Source: Frigoribacterium sp. Leaf8 (GTDB lineage: Bacteria > Actinomycetota > Actinomycetes > Actinomycetales > Microbacteriaceae). From it: a stretch of DNA of 34,913 nucleotides. The notes under the pieces were generated by a model. The model was given only the letters and a program-made list of their open reading frames with translations. It did not search any database and was not told the origin of the DNA. Every line of letters begins with the position of its first letter. Positions within the stretch are counted from its first letter, which is position 1. Position numbers and translations under genes: made by a program. The DNA is taken from positions 465,899 to 500,811 of the forward strand of contig NZ_LMKB01000006.1 in assembly GCF_001421165.1 (NCBI RefSeq), read 5' to 3'. Of this stretch, positions 7,030-16,078 are shown one piece after another.

Positions 7030-8769
7030 ATGACGACCGGGCCCGAGCGCGAATTCGACGCGCTCGTCGAGGCCGGCACCGCGCCTCCTGCCCGTCCGAC
7101 GGCGGGCGAGCCGGGCCTCGCGTCGGCCGACCCGCTCACCGACCGGGTGACCGTCCCGCCCGTCGGCACCCCGGTCGACGACGCGACCGCGGCCCACGCC
7201 CGCGAGGCTCCCCCGACCCGGCTCGACGCCTGGTGGGGGCGCGTGCTGCGCACCCCGGTCAGGAGGCGCGTCTGGGCCTGGGCGGGCCCGCTCGCGGTCA
7301 CGCTGCTGGCCGCGGTGCTGCGCCTGTGGCACCTGAACTCCCCCGCGACCCTCGTGTTCGACGAGACGTACTACGTCAAGGACGCCTGGTCGTTGTTCAA
7401 CCTCAGCTACGAGGGGTCGTGGCCGGCCGACTACGACCCGACCTTCGCCGCGGGCGGGGTCGGCGGGTTCCTCGCGGCACCGTCGTTCGTGGCGCACCCG
7501 CCCCTCGGCAAGTGGCTTATCGGCCTCGGCATGGCGGCGGTCGGTCCCGAGAACCCGGCGAGTTGGCGCATCAGCACGGCCGTCGTGGGCATCCTCGCGG
7601 TCGCCCTGGTCGCCGTCATCGGGTCGTTGCTGCTGCGATCGACGCTGCTCGGCACGCTGGCGGGGTTCTTCCTGGCGATCGACGGGCACGCGATCGTCAT
7701 GTCCCGGGTGGCCCTGCTCGACAACTTCGTCATGTTCTTCGGCCTGCTGGCCTTCGGGGCGGTGCTGCTCGACCGCCGGCAGAGCGCCCGCCGGCTCGAG
7801 GCCTGGCGGGCGAGGAGGCGCGGTGCCGGTCGCGACATCGCCTGGGGCCCCGCCCTGTGGGCGCGTCCCTGGCTGGTGACGGCCGGCCTGCTGTGCGGGC
7901 TGGCGACGGCCGTGAAGTGGAACGGCCTGTACTTCCTGGCGTTCTTCGCGGTCTACACGGTGGTCGTCGACATGGTGGCGCGCCGCCGGGCCGGCGTGGA
8001 GTTCTGGCTGTCGGGCACCCTGTTCAGGCAGGCACCGGTGAGCTTCGTGCTGACCGTGCCCGTCGCCGTGGTGGCCTACCTGGCGAGCTGGACCGGCTGG
8101 TTCGCGACGTCGGGCGGCTACTACCGCAGCTGGGTCGAGGACGGCGGCACGCGGTGGACGGGAGCCCTGGCGTGGGTGCCCGACGTGGTGCAGAACTTCT
8201 GGCACTACCAGGCGGGCGTCTACGGGTTCAACGTCGGCCTGCACACCCCGCACGCCTACCAGGCGAACCCGCTCACCTGGCTGCTGATGCTGCGACCGAC
8301 GAGCATGTACTACCAGGGGTTCGACGAGGGCCAGGGCGGCTGCGACGTGGCCCGGTGCGGCGAGGCGATCACCTCGGTCGCGAACCCGTTGATCTGGTAC
8401 GCGGCGGTCGCGGCCTGCCTCTACCTCGTCTACCGCGTCGCGCGGTACCGCGAGTGGCGGTACGGGGCGATCCTCGTCGGCGTCGCGGCGGCCTACCTGC
8501 CGTGGCTGGCGTTCACCGACCGGACTGTGTTCCAGTTCTACACGATCGCCTTCGAGCCCTACCTCGTGCTCGGCCTGGCCGCGGTGCTCGGCATCGTCCT
8601 CGGCCGACGCACCGACGACCGGTCCCGGCGGCTGAGCGGCATCGGCGTCACGGCGATCGTCGTCGTGGTCGCCGTCGCCGTGTCCGTCTTCTTCTACCCC
8701 CTGTGGACGGCGCAGCTGGAGGACTGGGAGTTCATCCGGCTGCACTACTGGATCCCCAGCTGGAAGTAG
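7030..8769 (+). CDS. Dolichyl-phosphate-mannose--protein mannosyltransferase (GT39)
   Basis: An integral membrane enzyme that moves mannose from a polyprenyl-phosphate carrier to Ser/Thr of secreted proteins. In Actinobacteria it acts on proteins emerging from the Sec pathway. The protein has 579 residues. About 80 cytoplasmic, Pro/Ala-rich residues are followed by the first membrane helix (about 84-98) and the catalytic extracytoplasmic loop FDETYYVKDAW (110-120) with the Asp-Glu pair D111/E112. Then come HPPLGKWLI and many further hydrophobic segments. The ATG at 7030 is preceded by TACGAT. Three copies of the dispersed motif fall in soluble parts: TAPPA at 17-21, RTPVRRRV at about 74-81, and RARRRGAGR in a cytoplasmic loop near 262. 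A hairpin follows the stop. Confidence 0.95.
   Translation: MTTGPEREFDALVEAGTAPPARPTAGEPGLASADPLTDRVTVPPVGTPVDDATAAHAREAPPTRLDAWWGRVLRTPVRRRVWAWAGPLAVTLLAAVLRLWHLNSPATLVFDETYYVKDAWSLFNLSYEGSWPADYDPTFAAGGVGGFLAAPSFVAHPPLGKWLIGLGMAAVGPENPASWRISTAVVGILAVALVAVIGSLLLRSTLLGTLAGFFLAIDGHAIVMSRVALLDNFVMFFGLLAFGAVLLDRRQSARRLEAWRARRRGAGRDIAWGPALWARPWLVTAGLLCGLATAVKWNGLYFLAFFAVYTVVVDMVARRRAGVEFWLSGTLFRQAPVSFVLTVPVAVVAYLASWTGWFATSGGYYRSWVEDGGTRWTGALAWVPDVVQNFWHYQAGVYGFNVGLHTPHAYQANPLTWLLMLRPTSMYYQGFDEGQGGCDVARCGEAITSVANPLIWYAAVAACLYLVYRVARYREWRYGAILVGVAAAYLPWLAFTDRTVFQFYTIAFEPYLVLGLAAVLGIVLGRRTDDRSRRLSGIGVTAIVVVVAVAVSVFFYPLWTAQLEDWEFIRLHYWIPSWK
7079..7090 (-). repeat. Dispersed 12-mer, copy in mannosyltransferase N-tail
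   Basis: Exact CCGCGCCTCCTG. Its middle codons are read as T-A-P-P in the predicted disordered N-terminus. Related copies lie at 7260-7270 (CAGGAGGCGCG) and 7813-7823 (AGGAGGCGCGG). Confidence 0.75.
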
Positions 8770-8787
8770 GCGTCGGAGCCGCCGTCC

Positions 8788-8828
8788 GCCGACCGACGGC
8801 TCCTCCCCCGCAGGAGGCGCGGGTCGGC
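8788..8828 (+). terminator. Hairpin terminator after the mannosyltransferase gene, containing the dispersed motif
   Basis: Arms 8788-8804 and 8812-8828 (17 bases, three mismatches) flank a seven-base C-rich loop. The downstream arm is an exact copy of CAGGAGGCGCGG (8811-8822); the upstream arm is a decayed copy. It lies 18 bases after the stop and before the metY promoter. Confidence 0.65.
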
Positions 8829-8876
8829 CGTGTTCCGCCGTGTGACGTCCCGGGTCCCCGCGTGACGACCAGCGGC

Positions 8877-8888
8877 TAGCGTGGGGGC
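8877..8888 (+). promoter_or_regulatory. Leaderless-type -10 box before metY
   Basis: TAGCGT (8877-8882) is followed by GGGGGC and the ATG at 8889. The G-run could also act weakly as a ribosome-binding site. Confidence 0.5.
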
Positions 8889-10181
8889 ATGGCAGATCGT
8901 GAGTACGGCTTCCGCACGCGGGCGATCCACGCGGGCAACATCCCGGACGCGGCGACGGGGGCACGGGCGCTGCCCATCTACCAGACCAGCGCCTTCGTGT
9001 TCGACGACACCGACGACGCCGCGGCGCGGTTCGCCCTGCAGAAGTACGGCAACATCTACAGCCGCCTCGCCAACCCGACCACCGCCTCCTTCGAGGAGCG
9101 CGTCGCCAGCCTCGAGGGCGGGCTCGGCGCCGTCGCGACGGCGAGCGGCCTCAGCGCCCAGTTCGTCACGTTCGCCTCGCTGGCCGGCGCGGGCGACCAC
9201 ATCGTCGCGAGCGCGAACCTCTACGGCGGGTCGATCACGCAGCTCGACGTCACCCTGCGTCGCTTCGGCGTCGAGACGACCTTCGTGCAGTCCTCCGACC
9301 CGGCGGACTACGCCGCCGCCATCCGTCCCGAGACGAAGCTGGTCTTCGTCGAGACGGTCGCGAACCCGTCCGGCGAGGTCGCCGACCTCGAGGGCCTGGC
9401 CGACGTGGCCCACTCGCACGGCCTGCCCCTGATCGTCGACTCGACCATCGCCACGCCCTACCTCAACCGTCCGATCGAGTGGGGTGCCGACGTCGTCGTG
9501 CACTCGGCCACGAAGTTCCTCGGCGGTCACGGCACCACGCTCGGCGGCGTCGTCGTCGAGTCCGGCCGCTTCGACTGGGACAGCGAGCGGTTCCCGCTCT
9601 TCGACCAGCCCGTGCCGAGCTACGGCGGGCTCAACTGGTCCGGCAACTTCGGCGAGTACGCCTTCCTCACCCGGTTGCGCGCCGAGCAGCTGCGCGACAT
9701 CGGCCCGGCCCTCGCTCCCCACTCGGCTTTCCTGCTCGCCCAGGGGGTCGAGACCCTGCCGTTCCGCATGCAGGCCCACGTCGACAACGCCCGCCAGGTC
9801 GCCGAGTGGCTCGACGCCGACCCGCGCATCGAGCGCGTTCGCTGGGCCGGCCTGCCCGGGCACCCGCACCACGAGCGCGCGGCGAAGTACCTGCCGAAGG
9901 GCCCCGGCTCGGTCTTCACGTTCGAGCTGAAGGGCGGTCGTCCGGCCGGCAAGACCTTCATCGAGTCGGTCGAGCTCGCCAGCCACCTCGCCAACATCGG
10001 CGACGCGAAGACGCTCGTCATCCACCCGGGCTCGACCACCCACGCCCAGCTCAGCGAGCAGCAGCTCGTCGACGCGGGGGTGCTGCCTGGCTCGGTGCGC
10101 ATCAGCGTCGGCATCGAAGACCCCGACGACATCATCCACGACCTCGACCAGGCGCTGGCCGCGGCGACGAAAGGCGAGTGA
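8889..10181 (+). CDS. metY: O-acetylhomoserine aminocarboxypropyltransferase (O-acetylhomoserine sulfhydrylase)
   Basis: A PLP enzyme of the Cys/Met-metabolism family. It makes homocysteine from O-acetylhomoserine and sulfide, the direct-sulfhydrylation route to methionine. The protein has 430 residues, the MetY length; cystathionine γ-synthases are nearer 380-400. Seen: FRTRAIHAG at the start, YSRLANPTTASFEERVASLEGG (57-78), and the PLP lysine K209 in HSATKFLGGHGTTLGG. The late ELKGGRPAGKTFIESVELASHLANIGDAKTLVIHPGSTTHAQL block is characteristic of MetY. A CoA-binding protein follows six bases downstream, and a sulfurtransferase gene lies next. No SAM riboswitch-like leader is present, since the start appears leaderless. 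Confidence 0.95.
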   Translation: MADREYGFRTRAIHAGNIPDAATGARALPIYQTSAFVFDDTDDAAARFALQKYGNIYSRLANPTTASFEERVASLEGGLGAVATASGLSAQFVTFASLAGAGDHIVASANLYGGSITQLDVTLRRFGVETTFVQSSDPADYAAAIRPETKLVFVETVANPSGEVADLEGLADVAHSHGLPLIVDSTIATPYLNRPIEWGADVVVHSATKFLGGHGTTLGGVVVESGRFDWDSERFPLFDQPVPSYGGLNWSGNFGEYAFLTRLRAEQLRDIGPALAPHSAFLLAQGVETLPFRMQAHVDNARQVAEWLDADPRIERVRWAGLPGHPHHERAAKYLPKGPGSVFTFELKGGRPAGKTFIESVELASHLANIGDAKTLVIHPGSTTHAQLSEQQLVDAGVLPGSVRISVGIEDPDDIIHDLDQALAAATKGE

Positions 10182-10187
10182 CCCGAC

Positions 10188-10754
10188 GTGACCGACACCG
10201 TCACCACGCAGCTGACCAACGGGCTGACCTGCGAGCTGCCCGCGTCGTCTCCCCTGGCCAAGCTGCTCAAGTCGCAGCGGACGTGGGTCGGCCCCACGGC
10301 CCGCGAGCGCCAGGCCATCCTGCGCTCGGCGAAGAGCGTCGCCGTCGTCGGTGCCTCGCCCAACCCGAGCCGGTCGAGCTCGTTCGTGGGCACCTACCTG
10401 CAGCAGTCGACCGACCTCCGCGTCTACTTCGTCAACCCCCGAGCCGACACCATCCTCGGCCAGAAGGCCTACCCCGACCTGGCCTCGCTGCCCGAGGTGC
10501 CCGACGTCGTCGACGTGTTCCGCAAGGCCTCCGACATCCGATCGGTCGTCGACGACGTGCTCGCGATCGGCGCGAAGACGATCTGGGTCCAGCTCGGCAT
10601 CTACGACGAGGAGGCCGCCCGGTACGGCGAAGAACAGGGGCTCACCGTCGTCATGGACCGCTGCATGAAGGTCGAGCACGCCCGGTTCAACGGCGGGCTC
10701 AACCTGATGGGCTTCGACACCGGCGTCATCACCGCGAAGAAGGCCGGTCGCTGA
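10188..10754 (+). CDS. CoA-binding domain protein (YccU-like), coupled to metY
   Basis: A 188-residue protein with a Rossmann-type CoA-binding fold, related to the NAD/CoA-binding part of succinyl-CoA synthetases. Seen: VAVVGASPNPSRSSSFVGTYL (51-71), FVNPRADTILGQKAYPDLASLPEVPDVVDVFRKA, then WVQLGIYDEEAARYGEEQGLTVVMDRCMKVEHAR. This is the conserved end of the YccU family, with a Cys in MDRCMKVEH. Its GTG starts six bases after the metY stop, so the two are co-translated. Pairing of this family with metY is, to my knowledge, frequent in Actinobacteria. A role in sulfide or persulfide handling for homocysteine synthesis is only inference from context; no catalytic function is established here. 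Confidence 0.88.
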   Translation: MTDTVTTQLTNGLTCELPASSPLAKLLKSQRTWVGPTARERQAILRSAKSVAVVGASPNPSRSSSFVGTYLQQSTDLRVYFVNPRADTILGQKAYPDLASLPEVPDVVDVFRKASDIRSVVDDVLAIGAKTIWVQLGIYDEEAARYGEEQGLTVVMDRCMKVEHARFNGGLNLMGFDTGVITAKKAGR

Positions 10755-10852
10755 CACGACCGTCGGGGCGGGTCGCGGTTTCCCCGTTCGTCGAGGCGCA
10801 CACGTTGTGACGCTTCATTGCGGACTCAGGGTCCGATGTCACCGGTCGGCGT

Positions 10853-10865
10853 TACCGTGGCCCGC
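10853..10865 (+). promoter_or_regulatory. Leaderless-type -10 box before the sulfurtransferase gene
   Basis: TACCGT (10853-10858) lies seven bases before the ATG at 10866. The 16-mer TACCGTGGCCCGCATG recurs exactly at the 13848 start on the other strand. Confidence 0.5.
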
Positions 10866-11786
10866 ATGGCACCCGTCCTCACCTCACCCGTCGTCTCGAC
10901 ACAGTGGTTGGCCGACCACCTCGGCGCCGACGACCTGACGATCGTCGACGCGACGGTGCTCGTCGACCTCGATCTCGACGTCGACCTCGACGTCGATCCG
11001 GGTCGCGGCGTCGGCCCGGGTCGTGGCGACGGCCCGGCGGCCCTCACCACGGGCCGCGACGGGTTCGAGCGAGACGGTCACGTCCCCGGGGCGGTCCTCG
11101 CCGACCTGCTCGTCGACTTCAGCGACCCCGGCTCCGACCTGCCCTTCACCCGGCCCGGGGTCGACCGTTTCCAGGCCGCGGCGGCCGCGCTGGGCGTCTC
11201 GAACGACAGCACGGTCGTCGTGTACGACACGGTCGACGGCCGCTGGGCGTCCCGCCTGTGGTGGCTGTTCCGCGCCTACGGGCACGACGCCGTGGCGGTG
11301 CTCGACGGCGGGTGGTCGCAGTGGCTCGCGCAGGGCAAGCCGTACGACCTCGGCGACGTCCTGCCGACGCCCGCCCCGTTCGTCGCGACCGAACGTCCCG
11401 ACCACTGGGTCGACAAGGCCTTCGTCGAGTCCGTGGTGGCGGGCGACGAGAGAGCGGCGCTCGTCTCCGGTTCGCCCCGCGACGAGTTCGACGGCACGTC
11501 GAGCCCGTTCACCCGCGCCGGGCACATCCCCGGCAGCGTCAACGTACCGGCCGAGACGCTCCTCGCCGACGACGGCACGCTCGCCCGCGACCCGGTCCTC
11601 CGCGACCGCCTCGCCGTCGTGCCCGACGAACCGCGCACGGTCGTCTACTGCGCCTCGGGTGTGTCGGCCAGCGTCGACGCCCTCGCCTTCGCCGTCCTCG
11701 GCCGCTCGGACGTCGCGGTGTACGACGGTTCGCTCGCCGAGTGGGTCGCCGACCCGGCCGCACCGCTCGTGCCCGCCGCCGCCTGA
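10866..11786 (+). CDS. sseA: Two-domain rhodanese-type sulfurtransferase (thiosulfate/3-mercaptopyruvate type)
   Basis: The 306-residue protein carries two rhodanese domains, as in SseA-type enzymes that move sulfane sulfur from thiosulfate or mercaptopyruvate to an acceptor. The first domain is non-catalytic, with D121 (VVVYDTVDGRWASRLWW) where the active Cys would be. The second has catalytic C262 in VVYCASGVSAS. Two oddities appear. An acidic repeat VDLDLDVDLDVD followed by PGRGVGPGRGDGP (33-57) is inserted in domain one. At the start of domain two the usual LID-x-R is read as LVSGSPRDEF, losing the Asp and Arg. The ATG at 10866 is chosen for the TACCGT box; an in-frame ATG-lacking extension from 10818 is unlikely. 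The position after metY suggests a sulfur-metabolism link. Confidence 0.9.
   Translation: MAPVLTSPVVSTQWLADHLGADDLTIVDATVLVDLDLDVDLDVDPGRGVGPGRGDGPAALTTGRDGFERDGHVPGAVLADLLVDFSDPGSDLPFTRPGVDRFQAAAAALGVSNDSTVVVYDTVDGRWASRLWWLFRAYGHDAVAVLDGGWSQWLAQGKPYDLGDVLPTPAPFVATERPDHWVDKAFVESVVAGDERAALVSGSPRDEFDGTSSPFTRAGHIPGSVNVPAETLLADDGTLARDPVLRDRLAVVPDEPRTVVYCASGVSASVDALAFAVLGRSDVAVYDGSLAEWVADPAAPLVPAAA
10962..10997 (+). repeat. In-frame hexamer-like repeat encoding VDLDLDVDLDVD
   Basis: Alternating GTCGAC/CTCGAC-type hexamers encode twelve residues of alternating Asp and Val/Leu inside the first rhodanese domain. Replication slippage is the likely origin. Confidence 0.8.
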
Positions 11787-11787
11787 C

Positions 11788-11843
11788 GCCCCCGCCCGGC
11801 GCCCCGCACGGTTCACCCGCCGGGCGCCCCCGCCTGGCGCCCC
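11788..11843. terminator. Bidirectional hairpin with direct repeats between convergent genes
   Basis: The arms CGCCCGGCG (11793-11801) and CGCCGGGCG (11818-11826) form a 9-bp stem with a 16-base loop. The sequence GCCCCCGCC(C/T)GGCGCCCC occurs at 11788-11805 and again at 11826-11843. The stops of the flanking genes converge on it (11786 plus, 11890 minus). The rest of the gap to 11889 shows nothing further. Confidence 0.55.
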
Positions 11844-11889
11844 TACCCGGTGCGTCGCCGGTGCCTGGGAGATCGACGCGGTCGTGTCG

Positions 11890-13848
<1,959 letters not shown>

Positions 13849-13861
13849 GCGGGCCACGGTA
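13849..13861 (-). promoter_or_regulatory. Leaderless-type -10 box before the YyaL-like gene
   Basis: Minus-strand TACCGT (13856-13861) is followed by GGCCCGC and the ATG at 13848. It lies directly in the short gap after the citrate synthase stop. Confidence 0.5.
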
Positions 13862-13865
13862 GGCG

Positions 13866-15050
13866 TCAGCGCGCGGGGACGTCCCTCAGGGGTGCGCCGT
13901 CGTACTCGCTCAAGGGGCGGATGAGCGAGTTGGCCTCGCGCTGCTCGATGACGTGGGCGCTCCAGCCGAGGACCCGCGACGCGACGAACAGCGGCGTGAA
14001 GACCGGCGTCTCGAACCCCATCAGGTGGTACGCCAGCCCGGACGGGTAGTCGACGTTGGGCTTCAGGCCCTTGCGCTCGAACACCGTCGCGGCGACGACG
14101 TCGTAGGTCTCCTTGAGCCCGTCGACCCGGTCGTCGCCCCGCTCGCGGGCCCGGTCGACCAGACGGCCGAGGGCGTCCTCCATCGTGGGAACCCGGCTGT
14201 CGCCGTTCTTGTAGACCCGGTGCCCGAATCCCATGATCTTCTCCTTGCGCGCGAACGCCTCGTCGAGCCAGGCCACGGCCCCGTCGGCGGGGCCGACCCG
14301 GTCGAGCAGCTCGAGCGCGGCCTCGTTGGCGCCGCCGTGCAGCGGGCCCTTGAGCGCCCCGATCGCGCCGACGATCGAGGAGTGCAGGTCGGACAGCGTC
14401 GAGGCGACGACCCGGGCCGTGAAGGTGGAGGCGTTGAACGAGTGCTCGGCGTAGAGCGTCATCGAGGTGTCGAACGCGTCCACGTCGAGCGGGTCGGGCT
14501 CGCGGTCGAACACCTGGTGCAGGAAGTCGGCGCTGTAGCCGAGGTCGTCCCGCGGCGGAACCGGCGGCAGGTCGTGGCGGCGCCGCTGGTCGTAGGCGAT
14601 CACGGCGGGCAGCACGGCGAAGAGGTGCGTGGCGAGTCGACGCGTGTCGGCGACGTCGTAGGCGCCCGCACCCGTCGTGGGTTCGGGCCGGGCGGCGCCG
14701 ATGGCGCTCACCGCGGTGCGGACGACGTCCATGGGGTGCGCCGAGGTGGGGATCAGGTCGATGAGGTGCTGCAGCCCGGGGGCCAGCGTGCGGTGCGAGC
14801 GCAGCTCGGCGTCGAAGTCGCGTCGCTCGTCGACGGTCGGCAGGTCGCCGTGCAGCAGCAGCCAGGCGACGTCCTCGACGTCCCGCTCGGCGGCGAGCTG
14901 CTGCACCGGGTAGCCGCGGTAGAGCAGCGAGTTGCTGGCCGCGTCGACCTTCGAGACCGCCGTCCGGTCGACCGTGACGCCGGCCAGGCCCTTGTGGATC
15001 TCGGGACCGTCGGAGGCGGCCGGGGCGGGTGCGGTGATGGTGTCGCTCAT
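13866..15050 (-). CDS. Citrate synthase / 2-methylcitrate synthase
   Basis: A 394-residue citrate-synthase-fold enzyme condensing oxaloacetate with acetyl-CoA or propionyl-CoA. The opening EIHKGLAGVTVDRTAVSKVD..NSLLYRGYPVQQLA (17-53) is characteristic of the short, bifunctional PrpC/methylcitrate type rather than the roughly 430-residue GltA. Catalytic residues are visible: H238 (GPLHGGANEAA), H277 in the signature GFGHRVYKNGDSR, and D334 (NVDYPSG). The ATG at 15050 has AAGGAG five bases upstream. No prpB or prpD lies in the window, so propionate use is not supported by neighbours; a role as an alternative citrate synthase is equally possible. A GC hairpin sits in its leader. Confidence 0.92.
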   Translation of the reverse strand: MSDTITAPAPAASDGPEIHKGLAGVTVDRTAVSKVDAASNSLLYRGYPVQQLAAERDVEDVAWLLLHGDLPTVDERRDFDAELRSHRTLAPGLQHLIDLIPTSAHPMDVVRTAVSAIGAARPEPTTGAGAYDVADTRRLATHLFAVLPAVIAYDQRRRHDLPPVPPRDDLGYSADFLHQVFDREPDPLDVDAFDTSMTLYAEHSFNASTFTARVVASTLSDLHSSIVGAIGALKGPLHGGANEAALELLDRVGPADGAVAWLDEAFARKEKIMGFGHRVYKNGDSRVPTMEDALGRLVDRARERGDDRVDGLKETYDVVAATVFERKGLKPNVDYPSGLAYHLMGFETPVFTPLFVASRVLGWSAHVIEQREANSLIRPLSEYDGAPLRDVPAR

Positions 15051-15072
15051 GTCACTCCTTCGTGATGAGGCG

Positions 15073-15090
15073 GGCCCGCCGGAGCGGGCC
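15073..15090 (-). terminator. Short GC hairpin between the EamA gene and citrate synthase
   Basis: GGCCCGC (15073-15079) pairs with GCGGGCC (15084-15090) over the tetraloop CGGA. It could end the EamA transcript or act as an attenuator in the citrate synthase leader. The rest of the 85-base gap shows no clear promoter. Confidence 0.45.
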
Positions 15091-15135
15091 GGTCGTGCCG
15101 GGACGGGGCCGCGACACGATCGTCGAGGCTCCACT

Positions 15136-16053
15136 CTAGGTGGCGAGCGCCTCGGGACGGGAGGGGCGGACGGGTCTCGTCAGCACGATCGAGACGACAC
15201 CCGCCAGCACGAGGGCGAGGCCGATCCAGCCCGGCGGCTCGAGCCGCTCGCCCACCACGAGCACCGCCAGCAGGGTCGCGACGAACGGTTCGAGCAACGT
15301 CACGGTCGTCGCCCGAGAACTCGACACCGTGCGCAGGCCGTGGCCGAAGAGGAGGTAGGCGACGAACATCGGCCCGATCGCGAGGTAGGCCGTCGCCCCC
15401 ACGGAGGCGCCCGACTGCAGCATCGGACCCCCGGTCGCCAGCAACACCGGCAGCAGGAGCACCGCACCGAGGCCGAACTGGGCCGACACGGCCCCGCGCG
15501 ACGGGTGACCCTCGGCCATGAGCCGAGCCGCGGTGTAGGTGTACGTCGCGTAGGCGAGACCCGCGAGGACGCCCAGTGCGATGCCGAGCGGGGCGGACCC
15601 GGGGGACGCCGCCGTGCCCGCCTGACCGTGCTGCCCGGTCGCCGCGAGCACTCCGACGCCCACGACGGCCAGTGCCGCACTCGCCACCCAGCGGGGCTCG
15701 AGGGGACGCCGCCGGCCGGGCGGGTCGAGCAGGCGTTCGAGCAGCGCCGCGAAGACGGGCGCCGTCCCGAGCGAGACCACGTTGCCCACGGCGACGCCGG
15801 CGAGCGACATGGACGAGTAGAACGCCAGCGGGTAGACCACGACGCCCAGTGCCCCCGGCACGAGCCAGCGCCACGCCGCCGGGCCACCTCGCAGGGCGGC
15901 GCGCGTGGCGCGGGGGGCCGTGAGCGCCAGCAGCAGGCCGCCGACGCACATCGTCGCGGCGCCCGTGGCGAGCGGGCCGACGTCGCCGGGAAGAGAAGAC
16001 GCCACCGTGCCCGTCGTGCCCCAGAGGAGCGCGGCGAGCACGATGGCGATCAT
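15136..16053 (-). CDS. EamA/DMT-superfamily transporter
   Basis: A 305-residue inner-membrane protein of the drug/metabolite transporter superfamily, built from two EamA repeats of about five helices each, roughly residues 1-145 and 155-290. Seen: the opening MIAIVLAALLWGTTGTVASSLP (the W-G-T start of EamA repeats), NVVSLGTAPVFAALLERLLDP at the end of repeat one, and TTVTLLEPFVATLLAVLVVGERLEPPGWIGLALVLAGV at the end of repeat two. The substrate (amino acid, metabolite or drug export) cannot be read from sequence. The ATG at 16053 is preceded by TACCCT at six bases. It lies 25 bases downstream of the CWB2 gene on the same strand. Confidence 0.93.
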   Translation of the reverse strand: MIAIVLAALLWGTTGTVASSLPGDVGPLATGAATMCVGGLLLALTAPRATRAALRGGPAAWRWLVPGALGVVVYPLAFYSSMSLAGVAVGNVVSLGTAPVFAALLERLLDPPGRRRPLEPRWVASAALAVVGVGVLAATGQHGQAGTAASPGSAPLGIALGVLAGLAYATYTYTAARLMAEGHPSRGAVSAQFGLGAVLLLPVLLATGGPMLQSGASVGATAYLAIGPMFVAYLLFGHGLRTVSSSRATTVTLLEPFVATLLAVLVVGERLEPPGWIGLALVLAGVVSIVLTRPVRPSRPEALAT

Positions 16054-16065
16054 CGTGCGAGGGTA
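16054..16065 (-). promoter_or_regulatory. Leaderless-type -10 box before the EamA gene
   Basis: Minus-strand TACCCT (16060-16065), then CGCACG, then the ATG at 16053. Confidence 0.5.
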
Positions 16066-16078
16066 CCGACGGCGCGGG

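Noticed and set aside
4086-8879. A very long open frame on the plus strand antisense to metG, the oxidoreductase gene and rsmI.
   Set aside because: It is a shadow frame produced by high G+C at third codon positions of the true genes. Its translation is repetitive Arg/Val/Gly/His-rich sequence with no family motif, and the minus-strand genes have clear catalytic motifs.
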